Source: Yeosuana aromativorans (lineage in GTDB: Bacteria > Bacteroidota > Bacteroidia > Flavobacteriales > Flavobacteriaceae). From it: a stretch of 64,000 nt of DNA. Positions 34,864 through 45,100 of the stretch are shown here, one piece after another. The position numbers were made by a program, and so were the translations under genes. Where the stretch lies: NCBI RefSeq assembly GCF_014646655.1, contig NZ_BMNR01000001.1, forward strand, positions 469,382 to 533,381, read 5' to 3'. Under the pieces are notes generated by a model, which did no database searches, was not told the origin of the DNA, and worked only from the letters and a program-made list of their open reading frames with translations. Numbering within the stretch: position 1 is the first letter of the stretch; each line of letters starts with the position of its first letter.

Positions 34864-37164
34864 TTACTTAGCAGCACCCTTTTCTTGTTCCCATTTTTCT
34901 TTGTACTGCGCATCAACTACAGCAACAGCTGTCATGTTAACAATTTCATCTACACTGGCTCCTAATTGCAGGATATGAACAGGTTTACGCATACCCATCA
35001 TAATAGGTCCAATTGATTCTGCTTCATTCAACTCTTTTAAAAGTTTATAGGTAATATTAGCTGAGTCGAGATTAGGGAAAATCAACGCATTGACTTTTCT
35101 GCCAACCAATTTTGAAAATGGGAATCGTTCCCGGAGCATTTCATCATTCAGGGCAAAATCCGTTTGCAATTCACCATCAACAATCATATCTGGATAATGT
35201 CTATGCAAAAAAGCAACAGCTTCACGCACTTTGGATGCCCGTTCGTTATTTGATGATCCAAAGTTAGAATAGGAAATCATGGCCATAACGGCTTCCATAC
35301 CAAACATTTTAATCACTTTGGATGTCATTTGAGCTATTTTTGCCAAATCTTTTGCTGTAGGATCAATGTTTATGGATGTATCACTTAAAAACATGGGGCC
35401 CCGTTTGGTCATCATAATATTGGTAGTTGCCACTCGGGTAGCACCTTTGGCCAAACCAATTAATTCCAACATAGGTTTTACCACAGACGGATAGTTTCTG
35501 GAATACCCAGATATTAAGGCATCGGCATCTCCTTCATTAACCATCATAGCTGCAAAATAGTTACGCTCACGCATCAAACGTTGTGCTGCATAATAAGTCA
35601 CGCCCCTACGTTTGCGTTGTTGCCAATATACTTTAGCATATTTGTTTTTTCGTCCATCTTCTTTTTCAGATTTAGGATCGATAATGGTAACGTCTGCAGA
35701 GTCAAATTCAATTTCTGCCATCAACCTTTTTATGGTTTCTCTTCGGCCTAACAAAATAGGTTTGGCTATACCTTCATCATGCACTATTTGCGCCGCTTTA
35801 AGAACCGATAATTGGTCACCTTCAGCAAATACCACGCGTTTTGGATCCATTTTGGCCCTGTTCATCAATAGTCTCACAATTTTATTGTCAGACCCCATGC
35901 GCTCAAGTAGAGAATCTTTGTATTTTTCCCAATCAGTTATATGTTCTTTAGCCACACCACTTTCCATAGCTGCTTTAGCTACGGCTGGTGGCACCTCAGC
36001 TATCAATCGTGGGTCAAACGGTTTTGGAATGATATAATCCCTACCAAATGTTAACCTTGTTTCACCATAGGCAATATTAACCTGCTCAGGAACAGGTTCT
36101 TTGGCTAACTTAGCCAAAGCCCTAACGGCGGCCATTTTCATGGCTTCGTTGATTTTTGTGGCTCTAACATCTAAAGCGCCTCTGAATATATAGGGGAATC
36201 CCAAGACATTATTAACTTGATTAGGATGGTCACTGCGCCCTGTTGCCATAATGATGTCCTTACGAGTAGCAATGGCTTTATGATAATCAATTTCTGGATT
36301 TGGATTGGCCATAGCAAACACAATCGGGTTTTTGGCCATGGCTTTCAACATCTCTGGAGTTACAACATCAGCTTTTGACAAGCCGATGAACACATCAGCT
36401 CCTTTCATGGCCTCTTCCAGCGTGTTTATATTTCTAGCAGTCGAGAATTCGGCTTTTTCATCAGATAGATTTTCGCGGTCATTTCTTATAACACCTTTAC
36501 TATCCAGCATAACAACATTCTCCCGCTTGGCTCCACAAGCTTGGTACAAACGTGTACATGAAATAGCCGCAGCTCCGGCCCCATTTACCACTATTTTTAC
36601 TTTTTCAATTTTCTTTTTTGCCAGCTCTAATGCATTGAGCAATGCAGCAGCCGAAATAATGGCCGTTCCATGTTGATCGTCATGCATAACGGGTATGTCC
36701 AGTTCTTCTTTTAACCGCTTTTCTATTTCAAAAGCTTCAGGTGCTTTGATGTCTTCTAAGTTAATCCCTCCAAATGTGGGAGAAATATTTTTAACCGTTT
36801 GAATAAACTCCTCTACATTCTCAGTACCAACCTCAATATCAAATACATCAATATCAGCAAAAATCTTGAACAACAAACCTTTACCTTCCATCACTGGTTT
36901 TCCGGCTTCTGGACCAATATTCCCCAGTCCTAAAACGGCGGTTCCATTTGAAATAACAGCCACTAAATTACCTTTAGCGGTGTATTTATAAACATTATTG
37001 ATATCTTTTTCAATTTCTAAGCAAGGCTCGGCAACACCCGGGGAATAGGCTAATGATAAATCTCTTTGTGTTGCGTATTTCTTTGTTGGAACAACCTTAA
37101 TCTTCCCTGGAGTGGGCTTGGCATGATATATTAGTGCCTCTCTCCTTTTGCTTTGCTTACTCAT
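34864..37164 (-). CDS. maeB: NADP-dependent malic enzyme (MaeB type) with PTA-like domain
   Basis: A 766-residue two-part enzyme. Residues 1-425 contain the malic enzyme domains: [41 protein letters not shown] (metal and substrate site) and the Rossmann motif [12 protein letters not shown]. Residues 430-766 form a phosphotransacetylase-like domain ([19 protein letters not shown]), regulatory in this family. It decarboxylates malate to pyruvate, giving NADPH for biosynthesis. It lies between queG and ruvA, with 50 bases before ruvA and a -7 promoter motif upstream. Confidence 0.96.
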   Translation of the reverse strand: MSKQSKRREALIYHAKPTPGKIKVVPTKKYATQRDLSLAYSPGVAEPCLEIEKDINNVYKYTAKGNLVAVISNGTAVLGLGNIGPEAGKPVMEGKGLLFKIFADIDVFDIEVGTENVEEFIQTVKNISPTFGGINLEDIKAPEAFEIEKRLKEELDIPVMHDDQHGTAIISAAALLNALELAKKKIEKVKIVVNGAGAAAISCTRLYQACGAKRENVVMLDSKGVIRNDRENLSDEKAEFSTARNINTLEEAMKGADVFIGLSKADVVTPEMLKAMAKNPIVFAMANPNPEIDYHKAIATRKDIIMATGRSDHPNQVNNVLGFPYIFRGALDVRATKINEAMKMAAVRALAKLAKEPVPEQVNIAYGETRLTFGRDYIIPKPFDPRLIAEVPPAVAKAAMESGVAKEHITDWEKYKDSLLERMGSDNKIVRLLMNRAKMDPKRVVFAEGDQLSVLKAAQIVHDEGIAKPILLGRRETIKRLMAEIEFDSADVTIIDPKSEKEDGRKNKYAKVYWQQRKRRGVTYYAAQRLMRERNYFAAMMVNEGDADALISGYSRNYPSVVKPMLELIGLAKGATRVATTNIMMTKRGPMFLSDTSINIDPTAKDLAKIAQMTSKVIKMFGMEAVMAMISYSNFGSSNNERASKVREAVAFLHRHYPDMIVDGELQTDFALNDEMLRERFPFSKLVGRKVNALIFPNLDSANITYKLLKELNEAESIGPIMMGMRKPVHILQLGASVDEIVNMTAVAVVDAQYKEKWEQEKGAAK

Positions 37165-37193
37165 TGTGTATTAATTTAAAAAAATCGTAATAA

Positions 37194-37201
37194 CAAAGAT
37201 A
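37194..37201 (-). promoter_or_regulatory. -7 promoter element upstream of maeB
   Basis: The minus strand reads TATCTTTG, an exact TAnnTTTG match 30 bases before the maeB ATG. No TTG lies at the expected -33 position, so support is partial. Confidence 0.45.
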
Positions 37202-37222
37202 AGAATCTCGCTACGGAATACA

Positions 37223-38146
37223 CTATTCTTTTAGGAAATTGATGTTTCTTTTTAAGCCAGAAAATTTAGTGCGTTTTACAGCTGAATTTTTGAACACTTT
37301 TTTAAATACATCCTCAGTGATTTCTTCCCAATCTTTTTTGGTTATGGACAATAATTCTGGGTGTGGATTAAACAATGGTTCGTTATGTGATTTTGAAAAC
37401 CGGTTCCATGGGCACACGTCTTGGCACACATCGCAACCAAACATCCAATCATCCATTTTACCTTTGAATTCTGAGGGAATATTGTTTTTTAATTCAATGG
37501 TTAAATAGGAAATACATTTACTGCCATCAACCACATAAGGTTCCACAATGGCTTGGGTTGGACATGCATCAATACAGGCAGTGCAGGTTCCACAATGGTC
37601 GGTGGTTGGTAAATCATAATCTAGTTCCAAATCCACGATGAGTTCTGCAATAAAATAAAACGAACCGACTTGTTGCGTTAATAAATTACTGTTCTTTCCA
37701 ATCCAACCCAAACCACTTTTTGCCGCCCAAGCCTTATCCAATACGGGAGCCGAATCAACAAAGGCTCGCCCGTGAACATCTCCTATTTCTTCATTTATGA
37801 AATTCAGTAACGTTTTAAGTTTATCCTTAATAACATAATGATAATCGGTTCCGTATGCATACTTGGATAGTTTATAACTATTAGGCGTTTGCTCTTGGCT
37901 TGGATAATAATTAAGTAATAAAGAGATCACACTTTTAGAGCCCTCGACCAATTTTGTGGGATCCAAGCGTTTGTCAAAATGGTTTTCCATGTAGCGCATC
38001 TCTCCATGCTTGTTTTTATTGAGCCAACTTTCAAGTCTTGGTGCTTCTTCCTCAAGAAACTGCGCCTTACTAATGCCACATGACAAAAAACCGAGGCGTT
38101 TGGCTTCGGTTTTGATAAGTTGTGTATGTTTCTGTTTATTTCCCAT
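37223..38146 (-). CDS. queG: Epoxyqueuosine reductase QueG
   Basis: A 307-residue QueG: N-terminal cobalamin-binding reductase region ([47 protein letters not shown]) and two [4Fe-4S] clusters in [12 protein letters not shown] and [11 protein letters not shown]. It makes queuosine from epoxyqueuosine in tRNA, the last pathway step, using B12. ATG at 38146 was chosen; the longer frame starts with TTG at 38167. It follows ruvB by 39 bases, probably on the same transcript, as is common in Bacteroidota. The end is 58 bases before the maeB start. Confidence 0.95.
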   Translation of the reverse strand: MGNKQKHTQLIKTEAKRLGFLSCGISKAQFLEEEAPRLESWLNKNKHGEMRYMENHFDKRLDPTKLVEGSKSVISLLLNYYPSQEQTPNSYKLSKYAYGTDYHYVIKDKLKTLLNFINEEIGDVHGRAFVDSAPVLDKAWAAKSGLGWIGKNSNLLTQQVGSFYFIAELIVDLELDYDLPTTDHCGTCTACIDACPTQAIVEPYVVDGSKCISYLTIELKNNIPSEFKGKMDDWMFGCDVCQDVCPWNRFSKSHNEPLFNPHPELLSITKKDWEEITEDVFKKVFKNSAVKRTKFSGLKRNINFLKE

Positions 38147-38185
38147 GTTTATGAGATTCTGAAACAAGTTCAGAATGACAACAGT

Positions 38186-39208
38186 TTAAAACAAACCCCC
38201 TTGAATATTCCCTTTTATCTTGCCCAAGTGCTTATAAGCTAACTCAGTTACTTCACGACCACGAGGGGTTCGCATAATAAATCCTTGCTGAATTAAAAAG
38301 GGTTCATACACCTCTTCAATGGTTTCTGAACTTTCACTCACTGCCGTGGCAATGGTGGTAATGCCCACTGGGCCACCTTTAAATTTGTCTATGATGGTCG
38401 ATAGGATCTTGTTGTCCATTTCATCCAATCCATGGGCATCAACATTGAGAGCCTTTAAGGCAAACTTGGCTATTTTGATGTCAATTTTTCCATCCCCTTT
38501 TATTTGGGCAAAATCACGAACACGTCGCAACAGAGCGTTGGCAATTCTTGGTGTCCCTCTACTGCGTCCAGCTATTTCAATAGCAGCTTCCATAGTAATG
38601 GGAACATCTAAAATAGAGGCGCTTCTCTGTAAAATGGATGTCAACAATTCGGTGCTGTAATATTGTAATCGGCTTTGAATACCAAATCGTGCACGCATGG
38701 GCGATGTTAATAACCCCGAACGTGTTGTGGCACCAATCAATGTAAAGGGATTTAAATTGATTTGAACAGAGCGCGCATTAGGCCCAGATTCTATCATGAT
38801 ATCAATCTTGTAATCTTCCATAGCGGAATACAAATACTCCTCAACAATGGGGCTTAACCGATGGATTTCGTCAATAAACAAAACATCACGCTCTTCAAGA
38901 TTTGTGAGTAACCCAGCTAAATCGCCTGGTTTGTCCAATACAGGACCTGAGGTAACTTTAATGCCAACATTCAGTTCATTGGCCAGAATATGTGCCAAGG
39001 TGGTTTTACCCAGTCCCGGAGGGCCATGAAACAAGGTGTGGTCAAGGGCTTCTTTCCGTAAATTGGCAGCTTGAACAAAAATTTGAAGGTTTTCCAACAC
39101 TTGATCTTGACCAGTAAAATCATCAAAAGTCAAGGGTCTTAACTTTCTTTCCACATCAATATCTTCTGGAGAAAAATGCTCGTTGGATGGATCTAGGTTT
39201 TCATTCAT
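38186..39208 (-). CDS. ruvB: Holliday junction helicase RuvB
   Basis: A 340-residue AAA+ motor: Walker [10 protein letters not shown], Walker [10 protein letters not shown], sensor GATTRSG, arginine finger region [10 protein letters not shown], and the winged-helix DNA-binding C-terminus ([15 protein letters not shown]). RuvB hexamers drive branch migration with RuvA. ATG at 39208 was chosen: the extended frame from 39259 would be read from inside a terminator hairpin and encodes a hydrophobic stretch absent from RuvB. A TAnnTTTG motif lies 7 bases before the start, predicting a very short leader. queG follows. Confidence 0.97.
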   Translation of the reverse strand: MNENLDPSNEHFSPEDIDVERKLRPLTFDDFTGQDQVLENLQIFVQAANLRKEALDHTLFHGPPGLGKTTLAHILANELNVGIKVTSGPVLDKPGDLAGLLTNLEERDVLFIDEIHRLSPIVEEYLYSAMEDYKIDIMIESGPNARSVQINLNPFTLIGATTRSGLLTSPMRARFGIQSRLQYYSTELLTSILQRSASILDVPITMEAAIEIAGRSRGTPRIANALLRRVRDFAQIKGDGKIDIKIAKFALKALNVDAHGLDEMDNKILSTIIDKFKGGPVGITTIATAVSESSETIEEVYEPFLIQQGFIMRTPRGREVTELAYKHLGKIKGNIQGGLF

Positions 39209-39214
39209 AACAAA

Positions 39215-39222
39215 CAAATATA
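39215..39222 (-). promoter_or_regulatory. -7 promoter element of ruvB
   Basis: The minus strand reads TATATTTG, an exact TAnnTTTG match, squeezed between the upstream terminator stem and the ruvB start. Initiation 4-6 bases downstream would leave almost no leader. No TTG at the expected spacing. Confidence 0.45.
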
Positions 39223-39226
39223 AAGA

Positions 39227-39256
39227 AAAAGCCTTTCTAAAAACAGAAAGGCTTTT
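39227..39256 (-). terminator. Terminator of the adhesin-SprF-PorE-like operon
   Basis: Arms AAAAGCCTTTCT and AGAAAGGCTTTT form a perfect 12-bp stem with a 6-base loop, and the minus strand continues with TTCTTT. It lies 21 bases after the stop of the OmpA-family gene and 19 bases before the ruvB start. Confidence 0.85.
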
Positions 39257-39277
39257 CAATATTAATAAGATTTGTTT

Positions 39278-41164
39278 TTAATTTAAAATAGTGAACTCAC
39301 AGCGTCTGTTGATATCATATTCCTCATCGGTACAAATACCTTCTTTAACACAATTGTTAAGTGGCTGCATTTCACCATAACCGATACTTTTTAAACGCTT
39401 TCTATCAATGCCTTGGCTAACCAAATACTCTAAGGTTGCCGCGGCTCTTCGTTTTGAAAGCTCTAAATTATATTGGTCTGGTCCGCGGGCATCAGTATGG
39501 GCAGACACCTCAATTTCCATAGACGGATATTTGTTCATTAAATCAACCAAAACATCTAACGTTCTAGCGGCATCATCCCGGATATTGGATTTATCAAAAT
39601 CAAAATAAATTTTATCCAATTCCACCTGTACATCACCTTTTTCATTCTCTTTCACACGTTCTTCAGCATCAGCAAAAGATTCCAAAGACAAATAAATATT
39701 ATGCTGTATTTTACCATTGCTATCGGTAGAAAATTCCACATCTTGTGGAATATACGCCTTGCGTGTTCCTCTCACTTTGTACTTTTTGTTAGGCTCAATT
39801 TTAAATAAATAATGAGCTGAATCTCCAACAATGGTATCTTGTATGACATTGCCTGCTTCATTGAACAAGGTGACTAGTGAACCAACCAGTAATTCTTTGC
39901 TGTTTTTATCTTGAACAATACCTTCTACTTGATATTTTGTCAATATGTTTTCTTCTCTGGTAAAGCTAAGTAGCCTATCATGACCCGATCTGTTTGATGA
40001 CACAAAACCTTTGTCGTCTTTTTCCCTGATCACAAAGGCAAAATCATCCAAAGGGCTGTTTATGGAGCTTCCAAGGTTTACCGGTGTGTCAAAATTGCCG
40101 TTAACCATATTGCTTCTAAATACGTCCAACCCACCAAAGCCTTCATGACCATTTGATGAAAAATACAACACATTATAATCACTTATAAACGGGAATTGTT
40201 CTCTATGTTTGGTGTTTATTACAGGACCTAGATTTTCTGGTTCACCATAAGTACCATCATCATTAATGGCCACTTTATAAATATCAAAACTTCCTAAAGT
40301 ACCCGGCATATCACTGGCAAAATAAAGCGTTTTCTCATCTTTGCTTAAAGCTGGATGTTCTGTACTATATGAATTTGATGTGAACGGCAATGCTGTAACA
40401 TTTGTCCAATTGCCATCAACCAGCTCTGCTTTGTAAATCTTGATTTGGGCAATTTTATCATCATTGGTTCTTTTTCGGATAGTATTGGTCCGGTTAAAAT
40501 ACATGGTTTTACCATCTTTTGTGAATACAGCATTACTTTCATGGGCATCTGTATTAATAGCATCCGAAAATGGTGTGATGTCCTGTAACGTGCCATCATT
40601 AGCCATTGTTGCAGAATACAAATCCAGACACGGTAAATTATTCCAAGCATAGGTTGGTCTTTCCGTATTTCTTGTTGATGCAAATGCCACTTTATCATCT
40701 CCGTAGAAAGACAAGCCAAAGTCACTAAAAGAATTTTCTGTTTCTACCTGTTTCAAATTGAAATTGTGTGGCGTTGTATTTTTATTTTTTTCAATAAAGG
40801 TAGGTGTGTTTATGTCTCTATTATAATAAATACTTAAATATTTATCGGCATCTTTATAGTTTTCAACTCCTTTTAATGCTTGGGCATATCTAAAATAATA
40901 TTCAAGATCAAGCGAATCTCCATAAGTTATAAATAACTCTCGATAGTTTTTTATGGCCTTTTGAAGATTGGCATTGTAATAATAACTGTCTGCCAAATTT
41001 TGAAGCACTTCTTGTGTGTGCTCTTTGGTTTCATAAATTTCGGCCGCTTGATTGTACGCTCTCATCTCAAAAAGCTTATCAGCTCTTTTAAGGGTTCCTT
41101 GTTGTGCCAATGCCATTCCTCCAAATAATAAAAGGCTTGCAAGTATGTATGTTTTTGTTTTCAT
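39278..41164 (-). CDS. PorE-like OmpA family protein (TPR, PD40 propeller, CRD, OmpA)
   Basis: A 628-residue exported protein with signal peptide (residues 1-21, ending MALAQ). Domains in order: TPR-like helices (about 25-115), PD40/WD40-like propeller blades (LSKDEKTLYFASDMPG, YNVLYFSSNGHEGFGGLDVF), a carboxypeptidase-regulatory-like beta-sandwich (VEGIVQDKNSKELLVG to RKAYIPQDVEF), and a C-terminal OmpA peptidoglycan-binding domain (YFDFDKSNIRDDA, HTDARGPDQYN, LSKRRAAATLEYL). The same order is known for Porphyromonas PorE of the T9SS. It lies 18 bases after SprF, third in the adhesin operon, and probably anchors the surface machinery to peptidoglycan. ATG at 41164 is preferred to that at 41176. 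Confidence 0.9.
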   Translation of the reverse strand: MKTKTYILASLLLFGGMALAQQGTLKRADKLFEMRAYNQAAEIYETKEHTQEVLQNLADSYYYNANLQKAIKNYRELFITYGDSLDLEYYFRYAQALKGVENYKDADKYLSIYYNRDINTPTFIEKNKNTTPHNFNLKQVETENSFSDFGLSFYGDDKVAFASTRNTERPTYAWNNLPCLDLYSATMANDGTLQDITPFSDAINTDAHESNAVFTKDGKTMYFNRTNTIRKRTNDDKIAQIKIYKAELVDGNWTNVTALPFTSNSYSTEHPALSKDEKTLYFASDMPGTLGSFDIYKVAINDDGTYGEPENLGPVINTKHREQFPFISDYNVLYFSSNGHEGFGGLDVFRSNMVNGNFDTPVNLGSSINSPLDDFAFVIREKDDKGFVSSNRSGHDRLLSFTREENILTKYQVEGIVQDKNSKELLVGSLVTLFNEAGNVIQDTIVGDSAHYLFKIEPNKKYKVRGTRKAYIPQDVEFSTDSNGKIQHNIYLSLESFADAEERVKENEKGDVQVELDKIYFDFDKSNIRDDAARTLDVLVDLMNKYPSMEIEVSAHTDARGPDQYNLELSKRRAAATLEYLVSQGIDRKRLKSIGYGEMQPLNNCVKEGICTDEEYDINRRCEFTILN

Positions 41165-41182
41165 AATTGTAATCATTTAAAA

Positions 41183-42139
41183 TTAGAAGAATCTTGGTGA
41201 ACGGTCATAGCCGCCTTTAAATCCAAATAAATCGACATTAAACAAAATGAATATTTCATGTGATCCCGAACTGTAGCTTGATAAGTTGGATGTTGTATAA
41301 TCATAGGCATAACCAATTCTTAAGTCTGGCGTTACCCTAAAATTCACCAAGGCGCTAAGGGCATCACCCAATCTGTATCCTAAACCTGCTTCCAGTTTTT
41401 CATGGATCAGCACGTTAGCCGTAATATCCAAAGCCATCGGTGCCCCTTTGACGGCTTTAGCCATAAAAGCTGGTTTGAGTTTAAGATCTTCATTGATATC
41501 AAAAACATAACCTCCTGTAAGGAAATAATGTATGTTTTGAACCCCTGTAGCTTTAATGCCGTTTTCATCTTCAAGATGTTTGGTTGACAACATATTTGGG
41601 GCCGATAATCCTACATAATAATGATCGGAGAAGTAAAAAGCTCCTATTCCTAAATTAGGGAATGCTTTACTGATATTTTCATTGAAGGCAAAATCTGTAC
41701 TTCTATCTCCAGATTGCAAATTAAATCCATCAAAATTGGCATCAAAAAACGTAAACCCTGCTTTTAAGCCCAATGACAATTTACTTTCCAAACCAACGGG
41801 CAATACATACGCAAAATCTGCGTACATATTGTTTTCCTTAACAATATCTCCAATGTTATCATTGGTAAACGATATGCCTAATTCAATTTTTTCATTGACA
41901 GGCGTATGAGCAAAAAAGGTTCCTGTTTTTGGGGCGCCTTCTACTCCAACCCATTGCGACCTGTAAAGGCCTCCTAAGTTTAATATCCCTTGGTCTGCCG
42001 TAGCGTAGGCCGGGTTAATGACACTCATATTGTACATATACTGTGTAAATTGAGGGTCTTGTTGAGCAAAGCCTTGTAGAGACACAAGTGTCAAACTTAA
42101 CAAAGCAGCTATTTTATGATATATATTTAAAGTTTTCAT
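41183..42139 (-). CDS. PorP/SprF family type IX secretion protein
   Basis: A 318-residue outer-membrane protein with signal peptide (ending LQGFAQ) and the family opening QQDPQFTQYMYNMSVINPAYAT, followed by strands and the ending HEIFILFNVDLFGFKGGYDRSPRFF. SprF-type proteins are needed for secretion or surface attachment of the adhesin encoded next to them. It lies 28 bases after the large repeat adhesin gene and 18 before the PorE-like gene, the canonical sprB-sprF order. It is more typical than the orphan PorP/SprF at the start of the window, which lacks an adjacent adhesin. Confidence 0.93.
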   Translation of the reverse strand: MKTLNIYHKIAALLSLTLVSLQGFAQQDPQFTQYMYNMSVINPAYATADQGILNLGGLYRSQWVGVEGAPKTGTFFAHTPVNEKIELGISFTNDNIGDIVKENNMYADFAYVLPVGLESKLSLGLKAGFTFFDANFDGFNLQSGDRSTDFAFNENISKAFPNLGIGAFYFSDHYYVGLSAPNMLSTKHLEDENGIKATGVQNIHYFLTGGYVFDINEDLKLKPAFMAKAVKGAPMALDITANVLIHEKLEAGLGYRLGDALSALVNFRVTPDLRIGYAYDYTTSNLSSYSSGSHEIFILFNVDLFGFKGGYDRSPRFF

Positions 42140-42167
42140 TGTTCTTAAATTTTAATTTATCTATCAA

Positions 42168-45100
42168 TTATCTGCTTAAGTATAAGCGACCTTGTTTTGG
42201 TTTGTTTTGTCCATCATTATAATTGAATATATAGAAATAAACTCCTACAGGCAATTTACCATTGCCTAAGCTTCCCGATTGATTGGAGGTTCCATCAAAA
42301 CGAGGACTTGAAGCGGTTCCTTTATAAACCACAGTACCGTATCGGTTAAATATTTCTATTTCAAAATTAGGATACAGAATATCCAAGTTGTTATAATCAA
42401 ACGTATCGTTGACACCGTCACCATTTGGAGAGAATCCATCTGGCAAGGCTATTTTACCACATGATGTCAAATCTGGTGTAACCGCTAAACGGATACTACT
42501 TTCACAACCAGTGGTTGCATCATACAATGCTGCATAATAGGTTGCGGCATTGACTAGAGCTGTACCACTTGATACTGTTGAACCATTTGTTGCAGAATCA
42601 TACCAAACCACATTGTTTTGATTAGAATCATATTCTGAAATGTTCAGTGTTAAATCCATTATGGTAGGACTGTCATTGATACATAATTCCAGATTGGAAT
42701 TACTTAATGTTGGTGTTGGTGTATCATGAATGGTAACATCAACTTGAACACTTTGAGAGGACTCACATCCGGAACTGTTTGTTTGTGTTGCAAAATAATC
42801 TTCTCCATCGGTTAACGCGTCTGTTGAACTTAAAGCGGTTGCCAAGGTAGAATCTGTATACCACGTTACGGTTCCTGACGCTGTTATTGTTGCATCTAAA
42901 TCGGCAACCGTTGGATTATCAACCATACAGAATTCAGGACTAGCATCAACAATGGTTGGTGCCGAACTATCATTAACCGTTACCGTTATTTGAGCACTGG
43001 AATCTGGTGAACACGGCGATACCGCTGTAACTGTATAGGTATAAATACCACTGGTATCAACTGTTGGATCAAACATGCTGGTACCACTAGCCAATACTGG
43101 AGACCAAGTGCCTCCACTTTGTGCATCTGCACTTAAAAATGTGGCTAAATCTACGTTTCCATCAATCACGCAAATTGAAACGGCATTATCACTTCCTGCA
43201 TTGGGTGCTTGTGTAACTGTTACATCAACATTACTTGTAAACGTTCCACATGCATTGGTTAATGTGTACGTATAGGTTCCTGAAGCATCAACCAACGGAT
43301 CAAAAACCCCAGTACCACTAGCCATCGCTGGTGACCAAGTACCTCCTGAATCTGCACTTCCTAGAAGTGAAAATAAATCAGTAGTTCCATTATTACTGCA
43401 CACATCCAACGTGGCATCCGTTCCTGCATTTAACGGAGCTTCAACTATGACCGTAATGATTGTGCTATCATCAGAACATGGAGCAGAAGCCGCTACATAA
43501 TAAGTAAATTGATATGTGCCTGGCGTTACTGCTGTTGCATCAAAAATATTACCTGTTAAAGCACCTGTGGCATCTGTATCTTGCCAAACACCACCAGTAT
43601 CTTGAGTGCCATCTAATCCTGTATTTAAATCTACTGCACTATCAGAGCTACAAACACTTATAGGTAACGGATTTCCCGCATTTGGTGTTTGATGGATGAT
43701 GGCAATCACTTCAAATCGTGTTGAAGATTCACACCCTGAGATTGCGTCTGTTTGTGTTGCGTAATAGGTTTCACCATCAACCAAACTCGCTGTTCCGGCC
43801 AAAGGAGAACCTCCTGAAGCTTCATCATACCATTGTATTGAGGTTCCGGTTGCTGAAAGATCTGAAATAGTAGCACTATCACAAACCTCTTGTGGAGTTG
43901 AAGCTGTTGGAGCTGGTGTATCATTGATAACAATACTGACTGTTACCAACACATCATCACAAGAACCAATAGCTGCTACATCATACGTAAAATTATAAGT
44001 TCCAGAAGTAAGGCCGTCAATAGTAACCAAGTTACCATTTAATGCACCTGTTGAATCATCATCTGACCAAGTTCCCGTTTGATCTTCTCCTGTTAACAAG
44101 TCAAACAAGTCAACTGTTTGTCCCGTTGTTATGGAAGCCATACAAAATTCCATAGGTGCATTTGCAGTGCCCGATTCTGGTGCATCTTCTACGGTAACAA
44201 CTACTGTAGAACTATTTGAACAACCATTCACGTCTGTTATGCTATATGTAAAATGGTACGAGCCAATTGTTAAAGTTGATAAATCTACATCACTTCCTGA
44301 AAGTGCTCCGGTACTGTCATCGTCTGTCCAAGTTCCTCCAGAATCTTCACCTGAAAGTTGTCCAAACAAATCCAGTGGTGAATTGGCAACCAAATCATTT
44401 TCACAAAATACTGCGGTTGTTGGGGTACCCGTATTTGGTTGAGGGTTTACTATAATTTGAACGGTTACATCTACATCTGAACAACTTCCAATATCTGGAA
44501 CTGAATAGGTATAATTATAGGTTCCGCTGGTTAATCCTGAAATATCAATTGGATTGGTTACTGTTGCTCCCGATGTATCTGGGCCCGCATACCAAGTTCC
44601 GTTCATGTCTTGTGTTCCATCCAATAATGCAAATAAATCAAATGGGGAATTAGCTGTTACGTTTTCTTCGCAAACTTCAAATGGCGCAAGGGCATTACCC
44701 GAATCTGGCGCGTCCTCAACTGTAACAACAACGGTTGAACTGTTTGAACAGCCATTTACATCCGTTATGCTGTATGTGAAGTTATAGGTGCCAATTGTTA
44801 AAGCCGTCAAATCTACATCACTTCCAGTTAAAGCTCCAGTTGTATTATCATCTGTCCAGGTTCCTCCGGAATCCTCTCCTGAGAGTTGGGCAAAGAGATC
44901 CAATGGCGAATTGGCCGCCAAATCATTTTCACAAAATGTAGCTGGTGATGGAATACCTGTATTAGGTAGTGGATTTATGGTAACACTTACTGTAACCAAC
45001 ACATCATCACAACTTCCTATCGCATCCACATCATACGTGAAATTATATGTACCTGCTATCAATCCAGATAAATCTATTGGATTTGTAACGGTAGATCCAG

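Noticed and set aside
39209-39259. Upstream extension of ruvB by 17 residues
   Set aside because: The extension runs through a terminator hairpin, encodes a hydrophobic stretch absent from RuvB, and a -7 promoter element sits inside it.
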